Position numbers and translations under genes: made by a program. Below are positions 52,066 to 63,688 of a stretch of 64,000 nt of DNA, in pieces. The stretch covers positions 62,001 to 126,000 of the forward strand of contig JAPTJF010000055.1 of NCBI GenBank assembly GCA_029339195.1, read 5' to 3'. Numbering within the stretch: position 1 is the stretch's first letter; each line of letters begins with the position of its first letter. The DNA is from Micractinium sp. NFX-FRZ (Eukaryota > Chlorophyta > Trebouxiophyceae > Chlorellales > Chlorellaceae). Below the pieces are notes generated by a model. The model saw only the letters and a program-made list of their open reading frames with translations. It did no database searches and was not told the origin of the DNA.

Positions 52066-55000
52066 TGGATCAAGTGGTATTGTTTCGGTGCAGGGACGGC
52101 AAGCGGGGCAGCGGCGAAATTGTGGACAGCAGGGATGGTGCGACTCTTGGGAGACGGAAGGCTCGAGTCCGCCATCGCTTGCGGCGCACTCTGCCGCCGT
52201 GCACTGCCGGCAGGGTGACGCTCGCAGACCTCCAGGCAGCAATGCTGCGGCAGGCGCGGCGGCGAGCAGCAACTCCAACCAGCCCGCTCCTAGGCTGGCA
52301 CAGTGGTCTTCACTCCGCGTGCCCCTTAAACTGCCTGCCCCGCCCCGCAGCTACGTGATCATGGGCGACGGCTGCAACATGGAGGGCATCTCCTCTGAGG
52401 CCGCCTCCATCGCCGGCCACTGGGGCCTGGGCAAGCTGATTTGCCTGTACGACGACAACCGCATCTCCATCGACGGTGCGCTGCAGCGCTGCTGGGCAGC
52501 AAGCATGCCGCCCCGTGCATGCACACAAACTGCGCCTGCGTGCTGCCTGCCTGCCGCGTGCCCCGCGCCCCGCGCCCTGCACCACGTCCCCCACAGGCAC
52601 AATCAGAGCACACAAGCAGCTACTTACGCGGCTCTCCCCTCCGTCTCCCCCGCCCCCCCTTCCTTCCCCCCCCCAGGCCACACCGACATCTCCTTCACCG
52701 AGGACGTGTCTGCCCGCTACGAGGCCATGGGCTGGCACGTGCAGCACGTCAAGGACGGCAACCACGACCTGGAGGCGCTGCGCAACGCGCTGGCAGCCGC
52801 CAAGGTGGGCAGCAGGGCGGGGCGGGGTGTGGCAGGCTGAGGGGAAGTGGGGCGATGGCCTGGGTCAGATCTGCAAGGCAGCCGGGCGTAGGGTGGGGCG
52901 GGGGGAGAATGGCGGATGGCCCGGGTCGTCGGCAAGCGCAGGGCTGGTGAGCTGTTGTCAACCCTGCAAGCACAGCTGGGCCTCTTTGCCGGGCTTAAGG
53001 GCCTCTACCTGGCCTGGCGGCTGGTGTTGCTGTGCGCTGACCTCACCCTGCCCCTCCTGCCCCCTTGTCGTTGCGCAGGCCGAGACCGGCCGCCCCTCCC
53101 TGATCAAGGTGTCCACCCTGATTGGCTACGGCTCCCCCAACAAGGCCGACACCCACGACGTGCACGGCGCGCCCCTGGGCGCCTCTGAGACCGCCGCCAC
53201 CCGCGAGCAGCTCAACTGGCCCTACGGCGAGTTCGAGGTGAGGAGGAGGAGGGGCGGCAGCTGGGCGGGGCGGGCTTGACCACTGCTGGCACAACATGAA
53301 CTGCGAGGCAGGAGGGAGTGCGCTGAGGTTTGAGCGTGTGGTGGGTGCGCTGGCGGAAAAGGAGGCCGCGGGCCCCCTCTTTTCCACCCTGACCGTCCCT
53401 CCCTCCCCCATGCCACACACTCTCTTCCTGTCTCACCGCAGGTGCCCAAGGAGGCGTACGCCGAGTTCGCCAAGTCTGCCGAGCGCGGCGCGGCTGCCCG
53501 CAAGTCCTGGGAGGAGGTGAGCTGCTGCGCCACGTTGTGCTGCGCCACGCTGCTGCAAACACCTGCCGTGCATCGCCGCACCCGACGAGGCAGCATGCGA
53601 TTCCGCGCTTATGCCGGCCGGCAGCCTCAGCCGGTCTCACCCCTCACTACTCACTACCCCGGTGTTACTCCCTTGCCCCTCCACAGGTGCACGCCGCCTA
53701 CAAGGAGAAGTACCCCGAGGAGTATGCCGAGTACGAGAGCATCACCACCGGCAAGCTGCCCGCCAACTGGGCCGACAAGCTGCCCAAGTTCACCTCCGAG
53801 GGTGGGTGGGACGGGCGGGAGGGGTGGCAGTGGCATTGGGTGGGCGTGGGGTGCAGGCAGCGGGTGGGGTGGATGACAGTGGGTGTGGGCACAGGCAGTG
53901 GGTGTGTGGGTGGGCGTATGGAAGGGCGCTGGACGCCTGCCTGCTGACCTGTCGAGGAAGCTCGCGGGAAGGCGCGGTGGTGTGCCTCCTCCCATGTTAC
54001 GGTAGTTCCTCTCTCTGACCACAGCTCTCTCTTCCCCTGCTGCTTTCCCCCTCATCTTTCCTCTGCAGACAAGGGCCTGGCCACCCGCCTGCACAGCCAG
54101 ACCATGCTGAATGCGCTGGCCCCCAACCTGCCCGGCCTGATTGGTGGCTCCGCCGACCTGGCGCCCTCCAACATGACCCTCATGAAGGTGGGCAGGCTGG
54201 GAGGGGCGGGAAGAGGTTGGCATGCAGCAGGGTGGACAGCCGGCGGCGGTGTGGAGCCCGTGCATGGGAGAGGCAGCGAATCAGGGCGGGAGTTTCGAGT
54301 GCCTGCCCATTCTGGTCCCTGTCCCCCGTCATGCCACCGCACCTTGCTTACAAGATTGCTGCCACGTTTGGTCACCTGCACAAGCACTCATTCGGTGCAT
54401 TCTCTTTTCTCTGTGCTCTTTCGTGATCTGCAGATGTTTGGTGACTTCCAGAAGGACTCCCCCGCCGAGCGCAACATGCGCTTTGGTGTGCGCGAGCACG
54501 CGATGGGCGCCATCTGCAACGGCATCTCCCTCCACTCCCCCGGCTTTGTCCCCTACTGCGCCACCTTCTTCATCTTCTCCGACTACATGCGCAACCCCAT
54601 GCGCATGTCTGCCCTCTCCGAGGTGGGTGCGGCTGCAGGGGCGTGATTGAACAGTTATGCGGGCAATGGGGAAGGCTCTGCGTTGTTTCTCACGCCGCAG
54701 CTCTGCCTTTTTCTGCATGCCCCCTGCCGCCGCGCCTCCTGCCCTGCCCCGCTCGCTCTCCATCTGCCCACTACTGACTCTGCCCTCCGCTTGTCACCTC
54801 TCAACCTCTCCTCTCCAGGCGGGTGTCCTGTACGTCATGACCCACGACTCCATTGGCCTGGGTGAGGACGGCCCCACCCACCAGCCCGTGGAGCACCTGA
54901 CCTCCTTCCGCATCATGCCCAACATGCTCACCATGCGCCCCGGTGACGGCAACGAGACCGCCGGCTGCTACTACGCCGCCGTGGTGAACGCCAACGCCCA

Positions 55001-56426
55001 GGTGCGTGTGGTTGAGGGTGCTGGGTGGTGCCTTTGTGGGGGCCGGACGGGGCGGGGCGCTGTGCTGTTGTTGGCGTTGCGGGGAGCATTGAGCAGTCGT
55101 TATGCGAGGAGCATGCCCGCTGCGCAGCTCTGCCTTTTGTTCTTATCCTCTTCAGCATACCTCACCTGCTCCATTGCTCGCTCACCAATGTCCCCTCCCC
55201 TCCCCTCCCAACTCTGCTCTCCCTCTCCTGCAGAACGCCAAGGGCATCAAGCGCCCCTCCACCCTGGTGTTCTCCCGCCAGGGCATGCCCAACATGGACA
55301 CCACCTCCATTGAGGGCACCATGAAGGGCGCCTACGTGGTGCACGGCGCCGAGCACGGCGACAGCCCCGATGCCATCATCATCGGTGAGCCAACCGGCAG
55401 CTGGGCTGGCGGCTGGAGCTGAGCTGGCAGGGCAGAGACAGCGCTGCGGCCTGGGGCTTGTTGTCAGCCGACCTGCCTGCGCGCACGCTAGCTGAGCCAG
55501 TGCTGCAGCTGCTTGCAGCTCGCCGACGGGGCATGTTCAGCCCTCCCTGCTCGGCCCCTCACCTTGTTGCCCCTTCTCCTCCCTCTTTCTTCCCAACAGG
55601 CACTGGCTCCGAGCTGGTGATGGCTGTGGATGCTGCCAAGAAGCTGGAGAGCGAGGGCAAGAAGGTGCGCACCCACGGGGTTCCCCTCCACGCCCTGCCC
55701 CGCCTGCCGCCACCCCAAGCAGTCTGGCGGATGCCATGGCTGCTCGCACTCATTGCGCCCCCACTCCGTGCTGTGCTCGCTGCGCCCAGCTGTCCCCGAC
55801 ATCAAGAGGCAGCCAGGCGTTGACCCTGCTGCCTCTATTTTCAACGTGTACTTGCCACCAACCCGTCCCTGTGCCGCCCCCTCCCCACCCCTTGCCGCGC
55901 CCCCGCAGGTGCGCGTCGTGTCCCTGCCCTGCTGGGAGCTGTTTGAGGAGCAGGAGCAGTCCTACAAGGACTCTGTGCTGCCCCCCGCCGTCACCGCCCG
56001 CGTCTCTGTGGAGGCCGGCAGCACCTTCGGCTGGGAGAAGTGGGTGGGCCAGAAGGGCAAGAGCATCGGCATCAACGAGTTTGGCGCCTCCGCCCCCGGC
56101 CCCCTGCTGTACGAGAAGTGAGTGCCTGTTGGATATAGATGGCAGGGGCCGCTGGGTGCTGCCTTGTACTACAACTGGTGCAGTGCAGGGATGTGTGTGG
56201 GTGTCCCTGTGGATGGATGCCCTGCTGTGGTGATCTGGGCGCCAGGGGCAGAGCACTACGTTCCGCCTGCCCCTCGCTGTCTGCCGTCCCTCCCCCTCCA
56301 CTGCTGCCCTTGTCCCGCATTCACCCCTGCCTCTCTCTTTCTTCCTTTCTTCCCTTCCTCCCCTCCAGGTACGGCATCACCGTGGACGCTGTGGTGGAGG
56401 CTGCCAAGCAGTCCATGGCCGCGTAA
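50557..56426 (+). CDS. Transketolase, plastid-targeted
   Basis: Sixteen exons (50557-50737, 51095-51129, 51424-51612, 51819-52015, 52351-52475, 52677-52804, 53079-53237, 53442-53516, 53687-53801, 54069-54187, 54434-54622, 54819-55001, 55234-55384, 55600-55664, 55909-56117, 56369-56426) join in phase to 725 codons, the usual plastid length. The first 45 or so residues ([20 protein letters not shown]...) look like a chloroplast transit peptide. ThDP-enzyme features are [37 protein letters not shown], the GDGCNMEG-x27-DDN cofactor motif, [23 protein letters not shown], and [20 protein letters not shown]. It moves two-carbon ketol units between sugar phosphates in the Calvin cycle and pentose phosphate pathway. 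Intron 4 holds a (TG)n run at 52034-52063. Confidence 0.97.
52034..52063 (+). repeat. (TG)n microsatellite
   Basis: Dinucleotide run of about 15 units, 18 bp into transketolase intron 4. Confidence 0.95.
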
Positions 56427-57123
56427 GCAGCAGCAGCAGCATCTATTCATGCTCGCAGCAGCAGCGGGCGGCGGCGCGGGCCGCTACCACTGACCTGACC
56501 ACCCGCCCGCGCGCCGCCCCGTGCGCACGCCCCCCACGCCATCCCAGCAGCAGCAGCCGGCCGGGTGCGGCTTCCCCCCCACAGCTGCTCCCCGAAGGCC
56601 TCACTCCGAAATTATTTTGTCGCATTGCTCCTCCCCGTTTCGTTCGTTTGTTCGTCGTCCCCTCTGTTCCCCCTCGGCGCGCAGTGCCCCCTCGCGTCCC
56701 CTTCCTGCTCCTCAGCCTCTGTGTGCCGTCGGCTCTCCTACCTCAGGCGGGGCATTTTGGGCACATTCGCATTTTTCAACTCCCCCCTGCTGTAACCAAA
56801 AAAGCCCTCAGGCCGAGAGCAAGGCGGGTGGTGTTTTGGGGTGCGCAGGGCTGTACACACTTTGCGGGGCATCGACAGGGAGGCAAAACTGGCGGGTCAG
56901 ACCCAATGAACACTTGAGGGTGGCAAAAGCAAAAAGTGCATGATGGCAAGAACAAAACGGGGCCCACGTGCTGTGTGCAGTTGGTGGCCTGTGGGACATA
57001 CAGAGCCCCCGCTTGAGGCCAGTGTTGGAAAGGTGAATGCGCTAAGCTGACAGTGAGTGCGCTGGGCATGGCCGCTGTTGCTGGGCATGGCTGCTGCTGC
57101 TGCACGCTTCCCGCAGCTGTGGC
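56427..57123 (+). repeat. Transketolase 3' UTR containing a sense copy of repeat R
   Basis: From about 56600 to 56905 the + strand carries the same landmarks as the antisense repeats next to MYND B and C: cgcattgctcctccccg, gttccccctcggcgcgcag, cgtccccttcctgctcctca, gtcggctctcctacctcagg, ggcattttgggcacattcgc, ctgctgtaacc, gggctgtacacac. The TGTAA at 56791-56795, 365 nt past the stop, is the probable poly(A) signal of transketolase. The rest is the tail-to-tail spacer before MYND copy E. Confidence 0.6.
56791..56795 (+). terminator. TGTAA poly(A) signal of transketolase, inside repeat R
   Basis: TGTAA within the conserved gctgtaac of repeat R. Confidence 0.5.
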
Positions 57124-58528
57124 TCAGACCTCGCAGCACTCCCGCTTATGCACGCGCCAGTGCTTGCGCTGGCACTCCGTGCTGCAGTCAGGGCAGGCAA
57201 TGTGAGGGAGGAAGTAGGAGTGGGGACAAGCCAGCTGGCATGCACGGCAGCTTGTGCATGGTGCGCGGCACGGCAAGCAGCACAGTTCTTGCCCCATGGC
57301 AGTCCCCTCACCTGCAGTACTGCGCCGTCTTGCAGCGGGCACAGCGGCGCAGGCCCACAGCGTGCTGCCCACAGCCGTCGCACATAGCAATGCGCTGCAA
57401 GCCAGCCAGGGCTGACTCAGCGGTGCCTCTCAGTCCGGCAAAGTCGGTGCGTGCACCGCCTGCGGTGTGCTGACTTTTCCGCTGCTGCCTCTGAACAACT
57501 GTGATTTCCTGCTGTGCTTGCCGCACATGTGCCTGCAGACGGTCAGCCCAGAAGCCTGGGAGCAGACGCTTGCAGGTGCGCACAGCTGCCTCTGCACCCC
57601 CAAATGCTGCGACCGCCGCCTGCCAGCTGGCACGGTGGGTTCGTGCAAGCACAGCCGTATTAGTCACGGCACCCGCAGCGCAGCGGGCTGTGAAGAACAT
57701 GTTGCCCTGCTGCCTGGCCAGCTGTGCGCCTTGGAGGTAAAGCTCGGCTGCTCTCAGCATGCATTGTGCAGCTCCATGCGCTGTCTCAGGTGCAGGCACC
57801 ATCTCTGCTGTTGCTGCCTTGTCATAGCTCTTGGGGTTTTCGTGCTCCAAGTTGAGAATGGTGGCGACCGCGCGTGCCTTTATTGAGGCAGCCGCCCGGC
57901 GCTGGGCTGTATGCTGAGCGGCCCCCGCCTGCCGCCAAGAGTCCATCCTCGCGTTGTCAAAAAACAGCTCCGCGTCTAGCGCAATGGCGCAGCAGCAGGC
58001 GTAGTGCAGCTGCTGGAAGCTGAGCAGCGGCTGCCGCGGGTAGGCGGCTGCCAGCTGAGCAAGCTGCCCGCTGATGGCCTGCTGCATGGCCGGGTCTGCC
58101 AGCTGGTCCAGCATGGCAGCCGTGCTGCCCACCACCTCTATACTCACGTTACCAGAGTGCAAAAGGGAGGTGTATTGGAACAGCAGAGCCTCCAGCTCGT
58201 TGCAATCAACTTTGCTGGCCTGGTCTCTGCACCAGGCGAGCAAGTGCCTGCCGGCCTTCCTGTCGCTGACGGGGGCTGCTGGGCACATGTAGTCTGCCCG
58301 CGCTGCCTTCATGAGCGCCAGGGTCGCCTGCTGGCGGGTGGCTGCGCTGCCAAGGTCCAGGTCCAGCCTGCCATCGCTTGTCAGCGGCAGCAGGTCGCAC
58401 GCCTCGCGCAGCAGCTGCACCGACTCCACAAATGCAGCGACGTCGGGCGAGCGCTCGGCGGCGGGGATGGCCGCCGCCCGCTGCAGGCGGCGCAGCAGGA
58501 ACTCTGACCCCTGGGGCTGCTCCGCCAT
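57124..58528 (-). CDS. MYND zinc-finger protein, array copy E
   Basis: Exons 58528-57312 and 57181-57124 give 424 codons starting MAEQPQGSEFLLRRLQRAA. The finger is complete (MCDGCGQHAVGLRRC..., STECQRKHWRVHKREC), but the last residues are CEV rather than RQA or REA. The N-terminal 60 residues are nearly identical to copy F and to the left array. About 165-215 and 330-375 have diverged widely (a LDAELFFDNARMDSW stretch is unique). It points toward transketolase, with which it is tail to tail. No signal or transit peptide is evident. Function unknown. Confidence 0.85.
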
Positions 58529-59240
58529 GGCCGGCTGGCTAAAGGGCAAGGGCCGTGCTAGGAGCGAGAGGGTGCCTGCGAATAGAGGGTGAAGGGAAGG
58601 CGCAGTGGGGCCCAAGGCCTTGGTCCCCGAGAGCACCCGCTGCTTGTCTGCCTGGCTGCTGCTCTGTAACCTCTCCCTGCTGGCAGCTGCCAGGAGGAAG
58701 CCGAGGCAAGCAGGCGCACCTCTGTGAGACTGCCGGGGATGCCCCGCCTCGCAGCGCTCTCACGGGCGCCCAACGACTGCAGTGATGTTCAAAAGCGTGG
58801 ATGCACAGAGAAGAGCTGAGGAGCCCGAGAGGTGAGGAAGCCGTGTGGAGGCCACCGCTTCTTTCTTTGGGTCACCCGATGCTGGCACTCAGAACCCAAG
58901 GCTCCTGGCTTGTGCATGAGTGCATGGACAGCAGCCTGTGCGGCGGTGGCACAGCAGGCATGGCCAAGGAAGCTGAGGGGCTCAAGCCGACCGGCAGCAG
59001 CAGACTCCAGGCAGCTGGTTGATCAGCACTGGGCGCCTCTGCCTGGGACTTCCTGCCCCGTGATATGCTGTCCAAACTGCTAGCCCCCTTGCGTCCCCAA
59101 GCCAGGTGCCTCTGGACCTGCTGGCAGCATCGCTGGTCCTGCAGACCAGCAGTAGCGCCTCTCCCAACCGGCACTGGCGGGCGGCGGCGCCTGGGGAGGT
59201 GAGCGGGCACCTACCCAGAAAGCTTGCGGTGGCAGCCGCA
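58529..59240 (-). promoter_or_regulatory. Duplicated 5' flank of MYND copy E
   Basis: Nearly the same sequence lies upstream of copy F. Bases 59012-59240 match 61741-61965 with about one difference seen over roughly 225 bp, and 58690-58850 matches 61390-61550 with only a few differences. It also shares landmarks with the left-array flanks (ggcgccgccgcccgccagtg on the - strand). Confidence 0.65.
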
Positions 59241-59806
59241 CAGATCAGCAGATGTAATCGCGGTGAAGAGATAACTCGACACTGCCGGCCGACATGTGGC
59301 CTCCTGAGGCCTCTCTCCAACTTGCAGCTCAGGATATTCTTTGTCCCCCTCTGAACTGATCTCCCTTGGCACACACACAGCTTCGACTGCCAGTGGTGTC
59401 AACGTCCTATTCGTCGGCATCTGACATCAGGGACTGTTTTAAGCTTTGCAATTTTCACACATGCACGTGCCAGTGCCCCTGCTCTAACCAATCAAAGCCC
59501 GTTGCCTGGAACAGGGCAGACGGCGCTTGCAACTGTGCTGGGTTGAACACACGGGATGAAGCACTTTGGAAGGCGGCAAGCTGAATGCTGGCATGGGCAC
59601 ACGGAGATAGGCAGATCATGTAGCAGGGCGGAAATGAACAAAGGGACTGTGTATATATGCTATGTGTTGGCGGTCTGCAGGCCGTATGGAAAACCCGGTT
59701 GGGGGACGGTCTTGTTCGCACGACGGGTTATCACAGCTGACGTTGTGCAGGTCATGCATGCCGTGGGGCCAGGCTGTTCCTGCACACTGCCCGCGGCTGT
59801 TGTGGC
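59241..59806 (+). repeat. Spacer with decayed repeat R downstream of MYND F
   Basis: Bases from about 59445 (gcaattttcacacatgcacg, ctgctctaacc) to 59715 (cacacggagataggcagatc, gtagcagggcggaaatgaac, aaaacccggttgggggacgg) match repeat R. The later part also matches 63890-64000. In this copy the TGTAA has become tctaa. No gene seen. Confidence 0.5.
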
Positions 59807-61226
59807 TCAGGCCTCGCGGCACTCCCGCTTGTGCGTGCGCCAGTGCTTGTGCTGGCACTCCGTGCTGCAGGCAGCGCAGGCAATGTGGGGCAGAGTGTGT
59901 TGCCCGGTTGGTGGAGTGTGGGGAAGCGAGCGCACGTGACTGCATGGCAGTTTTGTATGACACACGTTCAGCAAGCAGCTCACCACTCACCCCCCACACC
60001 ACCCCCGCTCACCTGCAGTACTGCGCCGTCTTGCAGCGGGCGCAGCGGCGCAGGCCCACCGCCTCCTGACCACAGCCGTCGCACATGCCATGGCGGTGCA
60101 GGCCGGCGACGACGGACTGATAAGCGCCTTGCAAAGTCGCAAGACCACTGCCTGCAATGTGCTGGCTTTGCATACACCCTTGAGCTGCTTGATCTGCATG
60201 CTGTGCTATCTGCACAATTGCCTCCAAAGCACCAACCCAGCGGGCTGGAAGCAGGCGCTTGCAGGCGTGCACAGCTGCCTCTGCACCCTCAAAGGCTGCG
60301 ACCGCCGCCTGCCAGCTGGCGCGGTGGAATTGCGCAAGCGGAGAAGCGAGGGCCACGGCATTTGCAGCGCATTGGGCTGTGAAGAACGTGTTGCCTTGCT
60401 GCCTGGCCAGCTGTGCGCCTTGGAGGTGAAGCTCTGTCGCCTTCAGCACCTGCGGTGCAGCCGCAAGCCCCCTGCCAGCTGAGAGTCCCACCTCCGCTGA
60501 AGCTGCTGTGTCATAGGTCTTGGGGTTTTGAGGCTCAAGAGTAAGAATGGTAGCGGCGGCGCGGGAAATGATTGACGCGGAAGCCTGGGATTGGGCAAGC
60601 GCAGCGCTGTCCTCTTCACCCTCCGCCTGGTGCTCTGAATCAGGGCGAGCTGCATGACGTGAGCGCTGCGCGGCTCGGACGGCGGCGCAGCAGCAGGCGT
60701 AGCGGAGCTGCTGGAAGCTGAGCAGCGGCTGCCCCGGGTAGGCGGCTGCCAGCTGGGCAAGCTGCCCGCTGATGGCCTGCTGCATGGCCGGGTCTGCCAG
60801 CTGGTCCAGCATGGCGCCAGCTATGCTGCACATCACTTCCACATGCGCATGCTCAGTGTGCTGCAGGAATGTGTAGCGGAGCAGCAGAGCCTCGAGCTCG
60901 TTGCGTGTGTGCTTGGCCAGGCTGCTGCACCAAGCCAGCAAATGCATGCCGGCGTCCCGGTCACTGACGGGGGGAAGCGGGCAGACATAGTCGGCACGTG
61001 CTGCCTTGAGGAGTGCCCGCGTCGCTTGCTGGCGGGTGGCTGCACTGCCAAGCTGCAGTGCGGGCCTGCCAGCTCTTGTCAGCGGCAGCAGGTCGCACGC
61101 CTCGCGCAGCAGCTGCACCGACTCCACAAATGTGGCGACGTCGGGCGAGCGCTCGGCGGCGGGGATGGCCGCCGCCCGCTGCAGGCGGCGCAGCAGGAAC
61201 TCTGACCCCTGGGGCTGCTCTGCCAT
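59807..61226 (-). CDS. MYND zinc-finger protein, array copy F
   Basis: Exons 61226-60013 and 59864-59807 give 423 codons starting MAEQPQGSEFLLRRLQRAA. The MYND finger is intact (MCDGCGQEAVGLRRC..., STECQHKHWRTHKREC). Conserved blocks AISGQLAQLAAAYPGQPLLSF, QGAQLARQQGNTFFTA and SWQAAVAAFEGAEAAVHAC are present. A frame open upstream to 61472 crosses the duplicated flank but is not conserved in all copies, so it is treated as 5' UTR. Despite 5' flanks nearly identical to those of copy E, large parts of the coding middle differ (for example AVRAAQRSRHAARPDS against ALDAELFFDNARMDS). Function unknown. Confidence 0.85.
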
Positions 61227-61965
61227 GGCTGGAGAGCTGAGGGGTGGGGGCGTGTTGGGAGCAAGAGAGGGTGCCTGAGAACAGAGGGTGCAGGGAAGGC
61301 GCAGTGGGGTCCGAGGCCCTAACCCTCGAAAGCACCCGCTGCTTGTCTGCCTGGCTGCTGTTCTGCAACCTCTCCCTGCTGGCAGCTGGCAGGAGGAAGC
61401 CGAGGCAAGCAGGCGCACCTCTGTGAGACTGCCGGGGATGCCCCGCCTCGCAGCGCTCTCACGGGCGCCCAACGACTGCAGTGCTGTTCAAAAGCGTGGA
61501 TGCACAGAGAAGAGCTGAGGAGCCAGAGAGGTGAGGAAGCCCTGTGGCCACACCTCCATGGAGGCCGCCGCTTCTATTCCACTGCAGCTTCTTTCTTTGG
61601 GTCGCCCCATGCTGGCGCTCAGCAACCACGGCCCCTTGGCTCCTGCATTAAAGTTTTTGAGCAAAGGTAGCCTGGGAGGCGGTGTCAGAGCAGCCATGGA
61701 GGCTGAGTGGCGGCATGGCTGGGCGGCAGCAGCAGACGCCGGCAGCTGGTTGATCAGCACTGGGCGCCTCTGCCTGGGACTTCCTGCCCCGTGATATGCT
61801 GTCCAAACTGCTAGCCCCCTTGCGTCCCCAAGCCAGGTGCCTCTGGACCTGCTGGCAGCATCGCTGGTCCTGCAGACCAGCAGTAGCGCCTCTCCCAACC
61901 GGCGCTGGCGGGCGGCGGCGCCTGGGGAGGTGAGCGGGCACCTACCCAGAAAGCTTGCGGTGGCA
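61227..61965 (-). promoter_or_regulatory. Duplicated 5' flank of MYND copy F
   Basis: Near-copy of the flank of E (see 58529-59240). The middle (61555-61740) has small insertions relative to E. The homology ends at about 61965 after agaaagcttgcggtggca. Confidence 0.65.
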
Positions 61966-62866
61966 CGAATCAGATGAGGTCTACCAGATCCAGGGAATCT
62001 GGGCCGAAGTAATGATGACCATATCTGCCCACACCTCCACCCTTGTTGCAGCTGGGCTCTCCTGTGCGGCTAGAGAGTGGTGAGGGGGTGCTGGGCCTGG
62101 TAGGGCAACGCTTTCCCCTGCCGCCACCAAGTGCTGCAGGCGGCAATGCTGCTCCCTGACTTATTCGGTTGCATTGCGCCTCCCCGCCCTCCTCCGTTTC
62201 TGCATGACTGTGCAGCATCCCGCCTTCTGTTCCCCTCCGGCGCACGTGCCACCTGGCGTCCCCTTGCCAAGTATCGATTGTATGCTTGTGGTTCGAGATG
62301 TGATTGAGCACAGTGGCTGACGGAGGTGAGGAGGGGTAGGGGTGCGGGGCAACCACTGAGGCAGCTGGCAGATGTGAGGGTCCACCTTTCAAAGTCCGCC
62401 TCTCTAGGTTGGTGGGAGGCGAAGAGGCAGCATGGTGTGCACAGATGTGGGCTGCAGTCGCCACTGTCAGTATCCTGCAGCCTTATAATGCGTGCACTCA
62501 TCCTGCGACCACCCATTGTTTGCCGCATGTTGCCCTCTTGGGTAAGGCGGCACCTGCGAGGGAACGGTCGAACCGGCGCCTAGTCGGGATCGACGGAAGC
62601 CACTGCTTGTGCGACCAGCTGCAGTGCGTTTGCCAGCTACAGTGCACTGCAATGCACTTGCAAGCACTACTGCCGCAACAAACCTAGAGGCTGCGAACAG
62701 GCAGCGCCGCTGTCGTCAGATGTTGCTGCTCCGCTGCCAGGGCCGCCTGGCGCCACCCACCCACACGAGTCACTGCGAACTTCTTTCACTTCGAGTACCG
62801 CTTCGCCACGTTTGCTCGCATTGCACCAGCTCCTTGACAGCGCTGGGCGCCCCCCCGAAACCGAGC
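61966..62866. other. Spacer with a partial repeat R; promoter of the coiled-coil gene
   Basis: 62160-62275 matches the first half of repeat R on the + strand (ttattcggttgcattgcgcc, ttcccctccggcgcacgtgc, cacctggcgtccccttgcc). The rest shows no gene. The frame of the next gene is open upstream to 62609, but there is no conserved reason to start there. Confidence 0.5.
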
Positions 62867-63688
62867 ATGCGGGTTCACGCGTCTGCTCCGCCGCACCCGG
62901 CCCCAGGCGCCCTCAGGGCCCGGTGCACGCTGCGGTCGGCACCTGCAAGCCGGCTGTCGGGCCGCTGGCGGCGCAACGGACGCCTGCTGGTGTCGGCAGC
63001 TGCAGAGGAGCCCTCGCCGCCACCGCCGCCTCCGCTGGGCTCGCCGTCGCTCAGTGCCCTGGCCCTGGCAGCCTCCCAGGCTGCAGCCCGCACGTATTCA
63101 GCGCTGTGCGATACGTGTGCAGCAGCCTACCAGGTGCGTTGCTGGCAGCAGCCTGTGCCCTGCCCTCACCGTTTTGATACCCAACAGTAAGGATTGTTGC
63201 TTCTGATTCATATGTGGAGCCCGACTGTTCAACGGAGCCGATGCTGCGCACAGCCTGATGATGCCCGCTGGGCTCACCGCCAGCTGCAGCTGCGTCCGCT
63301 TGCCCCCAACCCCCGCCCCCTCCCCTGCCCCCCCCTGCTGCTTCCGGTGCAGAAACACGGCAAGTCGGCGCGGGTGGCAGTGCAGGCTTTTCTGGGCGGC
63401 CCCGACATGTGGGTGAGCAGGGAGGTGCTGGAGACGTATGAGAGGGCGGCGCAAATGCGCGCAAATGCAGCAGAACTGCGCGCAATTGCAGCAGAACTGC
63501 GCGCAAGTGCAGCAGCCTCGCGCGCGCGTGCAGAAGAGAACCTCGCGCGCGCAGCACAGCATGAGAAAGAAACAGAGGCGATCCTGAAGTGGACAGCGGA
63601 GTACAGAGAACACCTTGAGCGCAGGAAGGCAGAGAGGGAGCGGCGCGCAGCACAGCGGCGTGACCCGCCGGCGCCCCCGCAGCTGTAA
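62867..63688 (+). CDS. Probable plastid-targeted coiled-coil protein (unknown function)
   Basis: Exons 62867-63133 and 63353-63688 join in phase 0 to 200 codons. Residues 1-45 (MRVHASAPPHPAPGALRARC..., LSGRWRRNGRLLVSAAAEE) look like a chloroplast transit peptide with a VSAA cleavage-like site. A Ser/Pro-rich spacer with a PPPPPP run precedes LALAASQAAARTYSALCDTC. Exon 2 has GKSARVAVQAFLGGPDMWVS, then a long charged helix with 7-residue repeats of AELRAIA/AELRASA type, a strong coiled coil, and a basic Arg-rich tail (ERRKAERERRAAQRRD). The repeated DNA unit (gcgcaaatgcagcagaactg and variants) suggests internal expansion. No family recognised. Confidence 0.6.
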
